Assembly: GCA_023246555.1 (NCBI GenBank) | Contig: JAHFIC010000011.1 | Location: 1-18,966 of the forward strand | Length of the DNA: 18,966 nucleotides | Direction: 5' to 3' | Origin: Candidatus Magasanikiibacteriota bacterium | Lineage (GTDB): Bacteria; Patescibacteriota; Patescibacteriia; Magasanikbacterales; UBA922 | Shown: one piece after another, positions 13,948-18,966 of the stretch | How the letters are laid out: each line of letters opens with the position of its first letter | How positions within the stretch are numbered: the first letter of the stretch is position 1 | Notes under the pieces: model-generated | Databases searched by the model: none | Told to the model about the DNA's origin: nothing | Seen by the model: only the letters and a program-made list of their open reading frames with translations | Made by a program: the position numbers and the translations under genes

Positions 13948-14795
13948 GTAGAAAGTATACCACGATTGAAAAAATTAGAGCAAGCAACTTCGGAAATATG
14001 CTCAGTAACCTTTTTTATTCCAGAAAAACCTGGAAGCTGTCCCAAGCGTTTATTGATGTTTTTGTCAACAACATCCAAACCTTCTATACCAGAAAACAGC
14101 GTTCTGATAAGATAATTGGTATTGGGTTCTCGTTTTTCACTTTGGCCAATCGGTAACCAAAAATTTTGAATAATATACCGTGAAAGTTTTTGCGCAACAG
14201 TCGAGCGTTCCAATTTCAAGCGTGCGAGATTCCAGTAAAAAAATGCGTGCACGGCTTCCTCGCGCGCAATCCCCCGTAAGATATACTCGAGTACCGGATG
14301 CTTCGCTTTTTCCCACAACCGTTTATACCCATTAAGCGTGGAAAGCTCCTGAATTGACCCCCATGTCATGTGCACAGCGCAAAAATTCTTCCCTACCCCG
14401 TGACTGATAATTTTCGTCACGCTGTCTTTAAAGCGAGTGCTTAAAGGGATCTGATTTTTTACTCGTTCATACCAATTTTTGCTCACAGGAACTCCCGCTT
14501 CTTCCAAAAAACGATTTAGGAGGTCCGCGTGGAGAATCTCTTCCACGCTCCATTTATCGATAAATCGACGAACATAATAATCATGACCTGTCGGAGTTTT
14601 CAGTAAATAGCGATAATAGTAATCCGTGAGCCGTTCCACATCACGCATGTACGTGACGATGGGGATAAATTCTGAAGAAATTGGATAATTTTTTACATCA
14701 TGCCATGGAATCGTCTCAAGAAACTCTTTTGTGAGTACACGCTCTTGTGCATCGTACCAATTAATCGCTTCAGCTTCGGTTGAAAATTGACTCAT
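13944..14795 (-). CDS. Ferritin-like di-iron protein of the acyl-ACP desaturase type (FA_desaturase_2-like)
   Basis: A 283-aa soluble helical protein with a full set of candidate di-iron ligands in family order: E54 (DVERLTDYY), E86 and H89 (VEEILH), E150 (IQE), E180 and H183 (REEAVH). This E-ExxH-E-ExxH pattern and the AREEAVHAFFYWNLARL helix resemble bacterial soluble acyl-ACP desaturases, which insert a double bond into acyl-ACP using O2. Activity on acyl-ACP is inferred; such organisms often lack fatty-acid synthesis, so another substrate is possible. It lies 6 nt after alaS and overlaps gtrA by 4 nt. Confidence 0.75.
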   Translation of the reverse strand: MSQFSTEAEAINWYDAQERVLTKEFLETIPWHDVKNYPISSEFIPIVTYMRDVERLTDYYYRYLLKTPTGHDYYVRRFIDKWSVEEILHADLLNRFLEEAGVPVSKNWYERVKNQIPLSTRFKDSVTKIISHGVGKNFCAVHMTWGSIQELSTLNGYKRLWEKAKHPVLEYILRGIAREEAVHAFFYWNLARLKLERSTVAQKLSRYIIQNFWLPIGQSEKREPNTNYLIRTLFSGIEGLDVVDKNINKRLGQLPGFSGIKKVTEHISEVACSNFFNRGILST

Positions 14796-14801
14796 ATGTT
14801 T

Positions 14802-16706
14802 TTATTTGACGATTGCTTTAATACGTCGCACACCAGCGCTACAGGATTCTTCTTTTACAATTTTGAAATGTCCAATGACTCCTGTGTGCTCGACATGCGG
14901 TCCACCGCAAAATTCTCGACTAAAGGTGGTTGCAGTCGGATCGGCTTCGGGCATACCTTGCGGATCACCGACCGTATACACTTTTACTTTCTCACCGTAT
15001 TTTTCTTCAAATAGCCCAATCGCCCCGAGCCTTTTTGCCTCTGCAAGCGGCAATTCTTGCCATGAAACCTGATAATCCCGCTCAATCGCGGCATTGACGA
15101 GATCCTCCGTCGCTTTAATTTCCTCTGGCGTCATTTTGGTCGGGTGGGCAAAATCAAACCGTAAACGTTCCGGGGTGATATTACTCCCCCGTTGTTCAGC
15201 GTGCTCGCCAAGAATTTTACGCAGTGCCGCATGGAGGAGATGTGTTGCCGTATGGTATTTTACACTCGTGTCCGAATGGTCGGCAAGCCCGCCTTTAAAT
15301 TTTTTCTCGGCACCGGCACGCGACAGATCCTGGTGCGCTTTCAATTTGGCCTGAAATCCAGCCATGTCCACGCCCACATTTTTCTCCCGCGCCAATTCTT
15401 CGGTGATTTCAATCGGGAAACCATAGGATTGATACAAATCAAACGCTTCATCGGCGCTAATCGCTACGCTATCTTCAACACTCTGTAACATCATCTCAAA
15501 CATCTTAAGACCAGTCGCGAGTGTACGGCGGAACTTTTCCTCTTCTTTATTCATCTCAAGGATAATACTTGCCTTTTTTGTCACCAAATCCGGGTATGCT
15601 TCATGATACATTTCAATCACCTGTTCAGCCGCGCGAACGCAAAAATTTTCCGTGATCCCAAGTTTTTGCGCAAAACGAACCGATCGGCGTATAAGACGAC
15701 GGGTAAAGTAGCCTTGGTCTTTGTTTGATGGGGGCGCGCCATCGGCAATGAGGAAAGTCGCGGCGCGCAGATGGTCAAGCACCACGCGGAAGGCATACGT
15801 CTCGGTATGATCGGCGCCATACTTTTTACCTGATAACGCTTGGAGTGTTTCACGCATTGGTTCAAACAGATCAATCAGGAAAACATCTTGATTATCAATT
15901 TTGGCCGCCATCATACGCTCAAGTCCCCCACCAAAATCAACATTACGCTGTTTTAATTTTTCGAATCCTTTTTCTGTTTTCCGATACTCCATGAAAACAT
16001 TATTGCCAATTTCCATGAACCGACCACAATCGCAATTCACATGACACGGTTTGTCAAACCAGAGTGACTTTTCGTGCAGTCCAAGTTCAATCCCAAAATC
16101 CCAAAACATCTCTGTGTCCGGCCCACCTGGTTCGCCAACCGGCATCTTTGCCGGGACCCCGGAACGGCTCCACCAATTTTTTTTCTCATCGTAATAAAAA
16201 ATTATACCATTCTGCATTCCATCACGTTCTGGGAAATCAGTGATCGTGGCGTCAATCCCAACTTCTTTAAAAAGTTTTTGCCAGAGTTCAGCTGATTCCG
16301 TATCTTTTGGAATTCCAAGGGCTTCATTGCCACGAAAACAGGTAAAGTACAACCGGTTTGGATCAAGCCCGACAACTTTAGTCAAAAATTCCCACATCCA
16401 CGGGATTTGTTCTTGCTTGAAATAATCGCCCAAACTCCAATTGCCCAGCATTTCAAAAAATGTCGTGTGGCGATTGTCCCCGACCTCGTCAATATCCTGC
16501 GCCCGAAAACTTTTTTGCGAGTCGACGATGCGGGTGCCGAGCGGATGTTTCTCACCCAGAAGAAATGGAATCATCGGCTGCATGCCGGATCCGGTAAACA
16601 GCGTTGTTGTATCATTTTCGGGTAAGAGCGATGCCGATGCCACAATCGCGTGCTCCTTCAAGCGAAAAAAATCGAGATATTTTTGACGGAGTTGGTTGGT
16701 GGTCAT
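14802..16706 (-). CDS. alaS: Alanyl-tRNA synthetase, short form without C-Ala domain
   Basis: Charges tRNA-Ala. The class II catalytic core is clear at the N-terminus (FTGSGMQPMIPFLLG, SQKSFRAQDIDEVGDNRHTT, FFEMLGNWSLGDYFK), followed by the tRNA-recognition region and the editing domain with both zinc motifs: H485-x3-H489 (HTATH) and C600-x3-H604 (CGGPH). The protein ends at 634 aa, just after the editing domain, so the oligomerisation/tRNA-elbow C-Ala domain (full bacterial enzymes are about 870 aa) is absent. Short forms are, to my knowledge, common in this bacterial group. It leads the alaS-desaturase-gtrA transcript. Confidence 0.96.
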   Translation of the reverse strand: MTTNQLRQKYLDFFRLKEHAIVASASLLPENDTTTLFTGSGMQPMIPFLLGEKHPLGTRIVDSQKSFRAQDIDEVGDNRHTTFFEMLGNWSLGDYFKQEQIPWMWEFLTKVVGLDPNRLYFTCFRGNEALGIPKDTESAELWQKLFKEVGIDATITDFPERDGMQNGIIFYYDEKKNWWSRSGVPAKMPVGEPGGPDTEMFWDFGIELGLHEKSLWFDKPCHVNCDCGRFMEIGNNVFMEYRKTEKGFEKLKQRNVDFGGGLERMMAAKIDNQDVFLIDLFEPMRETLQALSGKKYGADHTETYAFRVVLDHLRAATFLIADGAPPSNKDQGYFTRRLIRRSVRFAQKLGITENFCVRAAEQVIEMYHEAYPDLVTKKASIILEMNKEEEKFRRTLATGLKMFEMMLQSVEDSVAISADEAFDLYQSYGFPIEITEELAREKNVGVDMAGFQAKLKAHQDLSRAGAEKKFKGGLADHSDTSVKYHTATHLLHAALRKILGEHAEQRGSNITPERLRFDFAHPTKMTPEEIKATEDLVNAAIERDYQVSWQELPLAEAKRLGAIGLFEEKYGEKVKVYTVGDPQGMPEADPTATTFSREFCGGPHVEHTGVIGHFKIVKEESCSAGVRRIKAIVK

Positions 16707-16758
16707 AACATTTGACAGCCTGATTGTACTATGATATATTAAACGTAATCACCAATGG

Positions 16759-16798
16759 AAAAGTATCCCTACAAGGTTCCGTCCTTCTAGGGACTTTT
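16759..16798 (-). terminator. Hairpin at the end of the NYN gene, probable terminator
   Basis: Arms AAAAGT + CCCTA (with a 2-nt AT bulge) and TAGGG + ACTTTT, with an inner AAGG/CCTT stem around a 6-nt loop. The NYN stop codon lies within the stem. On the minus strand only four T end the hairpin; on the plus strand the T-richness is greater. It separates the mnmA transcript from alaS. Confidence 0.6.
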
Positions 16799-17290
16799 CT
16801 TTTTATAGGCCAGCTTGTCCTTTAATCCGTTCATGTACCGCAAGTACGGCCGAAACATCTTGAACTTGAGCAAAGCCGAAAATCTTAATTGATTTGGAAT
16901 CAGTGTAACTTTCAATTTACTGTGCTCGATAAAATATTTTATTAAGCAATAAAAATCTCCATCTCCGGTGACAATCACTGCTTTATCAAAATTTGGATGT
17001 TCAATCATGGCCTGCAACACTAATTCCGCGTCGCAATTCCCCTTTGTATGACCATCTTTGTATATAAGCGTTGGTTTGAAAATGCAAATAAAACCAGCTT
17101 CTTGCAGAAATTTGTATAAGTTATTATTACCCTCGACGTAGCCAATAAAAAGAAAAGCCTGCGCTACTCCAAATTTTTCGCGAAGGTAAACCCGAAAACG
17201 GGCAAAATCAAGCTTCCAGCCAAGCTCCATGATGCCGAGGTTCAAATTCTGACTATCAATGAAAGCGTAGTTATTTTCACTTTTTATCAT
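16787..17290 (-). CDS. NYN-domain (PIN-like) putative RNase
   Basis: A 167-aa single-domain protein of the NYN/DUF88 (LabA-like) type. The acidic residues expected for a PIN-like metal site are present: D12 in AFIDSQNLNL, D87 in KGNCDAELVLQAM, and D110 and D112 in VTGDGDFYCLI. Family members are predicted or shown to cut RNA, often tRNA or mRNA, but targets are unknown in most cases. It ends with a basic AYKKKSP tail inside a hairpin and starts 28 nt after the small membrane protein gene, so it is probably co-transcribed with mnmA. Confidence 0.85.
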   Translation of the reverse strand: MIKSENNYAFIDSQNLNLGIMELGWKLDFARFRVYLREKFGVAQAFLFIGYVEGNNNLYKFLQEAGFICIFKPTLIYKDGHTKGNCDAELVLQAMIEHPNFDKAVIVTGDGDFYCLIKYFIEHSKLKVTLIPNQLRFSALLKFKMFRPYLRYMNGLKDKLAYKKKSP

Positions 17291-17318
17291 AGAACGTTTT
17301 GACGGGATTGATTAACGG

Positions 17319-17693
17319 TCATAAGTTGACAAATCTATACGGAAAATCGAAGAGCGGTCCTTGAAGAAGTGGTAAAATCTGTTCTTTATCAGCGGCACCG
17401 CCATGGTAGATAATGATTTCAGCCTGATTGCCTCCACAGCGCTGTGTATCAACCACAATGTCAATCAGATCAGGTCTGATGGCTTTGATCTGTGACACTA
17501 GGCCACCCTGTTCCTTCATTGCCAGTTCAATATCTTCTCTCGCAGCCAGTTCATGGCAGGGCGCGCCAGAATAAAGGTCACTTGAACTACTGCCGATGAT
17601 CGTTACTATTGGTAGCAAAACAAACAAAACAAAAGCCACCGCCCCCCAAATCACCAAAGCAAGAATAATTCTTTCATCACGACTTTTCAACAT
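17319..17693 (-). CDS. Hypothetical single-pass membrane protein
   Basis: Not recognised. From ATG 17693 (124 aa) there is a short basic N-terminus (MLKSRDER), one hydrophobic helix (about 9-33, IILALVIWGAVAFVLFVLLP) and an approximately 90-residue soluble part that should lie outside the membrane. That part has two cysteines (in APCHEL and TQRCGGNQ) that could form a disulfide, and a Gly-rich IIYHGGAADK turn. A TTG three codons upstream (17702) is an alternative start. The 5' end overlaps mnmA by 17 nt, so it is translated from the same message. Confidence 0.7.
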   Translation of the reverse strand: MLKSRDERIILALVIWGAVAFVLFVLLPIVTIIGSSSSDLYSGAPCHELAAREDIELAMKEQGGLVSQIKAIRPDLIDIVVDTQRCGGNQAEIIIYHGGAADKEQILPLLQGPLFDFPYRFVNL

Positions 17694-18807
17694 ATTTTTC
17701 AATCACTCCCCCACCCAAACAAACACCATTTTCATATAACACCGCGAATTGCCCCGGTGTCACCGCCCGTTGCAGCGTTTTAAATTCAATGCGAAGCCTA
17801 GATTCTCCTACCACAGCGAGACTCCAAATTTTAGATTCTTGTAATGGTTGCCGATGCCTCAGTCTCACTTCACAGTGTAGTGGAAAATCTGGCACCTGTC
17901 CAATAACCCAGTGAATGTCAGAAACAGCGATTTCTTTCTGAAACAATCCTGGATCATCTTCGTAGCCGACGATCAGAAGATTTTTTTTAAAATCCTTCGC
18001 GACAACAAACAAAGGCGCTTTGCCGCCTGATTGTTCAAATCCGTGACGCTGACCAATCGTATAAAACGGCAATCCGTCATGCCTACCAATGGCTTCGCCA
18101 GCGGCGGTAATGACCTTGCCACTTTTTGCCGGCACTTTCTTCGATAAAAACTCTTTCATCGGCACTTCTCCCACGAAACAAACCCCCATGCTTTCCTCTT
18201 TTTCAGCGGTTGGCAGACCAAACTTCTTCGCCAATTTTCGAACCTTCGGCTTGGCATATTCGCCAATCGGAAATAAAATGTTTGCCAATTGCTTTTGACT
18301 CAACTGATGCAAAAAATATGTCTGATCCTTGTTTTCGTCTTTTGCCGCCAGTAACGCAAAACTTGGATTTAGGCCTTTGGATTTAGGCCTTTGGATTTTT
18401 AAGCGAGCGTAGTGCCCTGTCGCGAGCTTATCAAAACCATGTTTCCTGGCCCACTTGAGCCACACGCCAAACTTAATGAAGGTATTGCACAGGACATCCG
18501 GATTTGGCGTCCGTCCTTTTTTATACTCCCGAAACATATAGGCGAGGACCTTTTTTGAGTACTCCTTCGTGAAATCAAGTTTCAAAAGCGGAATACCCAG
18601 ACGCGCCGCAACGCGAAGGGCATCACGATACTCTGTCAGCCAGCAATCCGGATCGCCGACCGGCGCCCGGCCGGAATCATAATTCACCATAAAAGCGCCC
18701 GTGACATCGTGGCCTTGACGCGCCAAAAAGGCGGCTGCCACCGAAGAGTCAACGCCGCCGGACATACATACAAGGATTTTTTGTTTTTTCTTTTGCACAG
18801 TTTCCAT
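17677..18807 (-). CDS. mnmA: tRNA-specific 2-thiouridylase MnmA
   Basis: Thiolates U34 of Lys, Glu and Gln tRNAs, using ATP to adenylate the base. The 376-aa protein has the PP-loop SGGVDSS (16-22), the catalytic cysteine pair C107 (NPDVLCNTFIKF) and C210 (SMGVCFVGE), DENKDQTYFLHQLS (157-170) and GRHDGLPFYTIGQRHG (241-256), with the C-terminal beta-barrel ending in a GQFAVLYENGVCLGGGVIE block. Residues about 138-149 (IQRPKSKGLNPS) come from a tandem 14-bp repeat in a variable loop before the KDQ motif. The core is intact, so it is probably functional. Sulfur-relay partners are not in the window. Confidence 0.96.
   Translation of the reverse strand: METVQKKKQKILVCMSGGVDSSVAAAFLARQGHDVTGAFMVNYDSGRAPVGDPDCWLTEYRDALRVAARLGIPLLKLDFTKEYSKKVLAYMFREYKKGRTPNPDVLCNTFIKFGVWLKWARKHGFDKLATGHYARLKIQRPKSKGLNPSFALLAAKDENKDQTYFLHQLSQKQLANILFPIGEYAKPKVRKLAKKFGLPTAEKEESMGVCFVGEVPMKEFLSKKVPAKSGKVITAAGEAIGRHDGLPFYTIGQRHGFEQSGGKAPLFVVAKDFKKNLLIVGYEDDPGLFQKEIAVSDIHWVIGQVPDFPLHCEVRLRHRQPLQESKIWSLAVVGESRLRIEFKTLQRAVTPGQFAVLYENGVCLGGGVIEKYVEKS
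18365..18398. repeat. Tandem 14-bp repeat inside mnmA
   Basis: GGATTTAGGCCTTT twice without mismatch (18365-18378, 18379-18392), then GGATTT. It can be seen as alternating heptamers GGATTTA and GGCCTTT, and is translated as IQRPKSKGLNPS. Confidence 0.9.
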
Positions 18808-18832
18808 ACCCTACTCTAAAAAACTTAAAGAT

Positions 18833-18966
18833 TCAAGAACCACCCTCCACCCCCACCGCCATCCAATCAAAGCCAAGGTCAACGGGTGCGGGTTGATCGA
18901 GAATGATGGTGAAGCCGTTTGGGGTGATGTTGGTGAGGGCGTATTGGAGGTCGGTGTTGAAGATCA
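18833..18966 (-). CDS. C-terminal end of an unidentified protein (cut by the window edge)
   Basis: A frame open from the window edge to TGA at 18833-18835 gives 43 residues, starting IFNTDLQYALTNITPNGFTI and ending DLGFDWMAVGVEGGS. The alternating hydrophobic pattern and the GFTIILDQPAPVDLGFDW ending look like the last beta strands of a surface or secreted beta-sandwich domain. The family cannot be named. It lies 25 nt before mnmA on the same strand. Confidence 0.65.
   Translation of the reverse strand, partial: IFNTDLQYALTNITPNGFTIILDQPAPVDLGFDWMAVGVEGGS

Noticed and set aside
16707..16758. alaS promoter (TACAAT or TATCAT as -10)
   Set aside because: No -35 box at a workable distance, so I could not support a specific site.
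1..18966. Possible alternative genetic code with UGA read as glycine
   Set aside because: TGA ends several genes (priA, def, mnmA, the desaturase-like gene) at the proper family end, and no in-frame TGA interrupts conserved domains.

Overview
The window reads as a piece of a Candidate Phyla Radiation (Patescibacteria) genome, probably of the Parcubacteria-like part. Evidence from sequence: very compact coding with 4-nt ATGA overlaps, unusually short versions of several universal proteins (AlaS 634 aa without its C-terminal domain, L13 116 aa, RpoA 276 aa without an alpha-CTD, a primosomal protein without ATPase motifs), few Shine-Dalgarno sequences, and a surface-polysaccharide gene set of the kind common in these cells. 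TGA ends priA, def, GT2, the desaturase-like gene and mnmA at the expected places, so the code is the standard bacterial one, not the UGA=Gly code of Gracilibacteria/Absconditabacteria. The exact lineage cannot be fixed without a search.

Plus strand, 1-5887: the 3' part of a LigB/Memo-type gene, then priA - def - fmt - an O-antigen-ligase-like membrane protein, the last four joined by overlaps. Next is a small MazG-type pyrophosphohydrolase gene enclosed by a perfect 23-bp inverted repeat. It looks like an inserted cassette. The two transcription directions meet at about 5910-6068.

Minus strand, read from 18966 down: the end of an unidentified protein, mnmA, a small one-helix membrane protein, a NYN-domain protein and a hairpin; then alaS - acyl-ACP-desaturase-like di-iron protein - gtrA; then a near-consensus promoter driving infA - rpmJ - rpsM - rpsK - rpsD - rpoA - rplQ - rplM - rpsI, closed by a strong intrinsic terminator; then wzx-like flippase - GT4 - GT2, the last apparently frameshifted near its 3' end. 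The flippase, two glycosyltransferases and the ligase/polymerase-like protein on the other strand form a surface glycan locus into which the MazG unit sits.

The feature least explained by the genes is a set of short tandem arrays, mostly about four copies of a 7- or 8-bp unit with a different unit at most sites. They lie inside fmt, the ligase gene, GT2 and mnmA, where they are translated into low-complexity loops, and in the rpsD/rpoA and rpsK/rpsD gaps. Other unusual points are the 23-bp inverted repeat around mazG, a foldable RNA filling the infA-rpmJ gap, a helicase-dead PriA and the missing alpha-CTD. No tRNA, rRNA or CRISPR array was seen, and no stretch above 300 nt lacks a gene (longest gap about 180 nt, 5888-6068).
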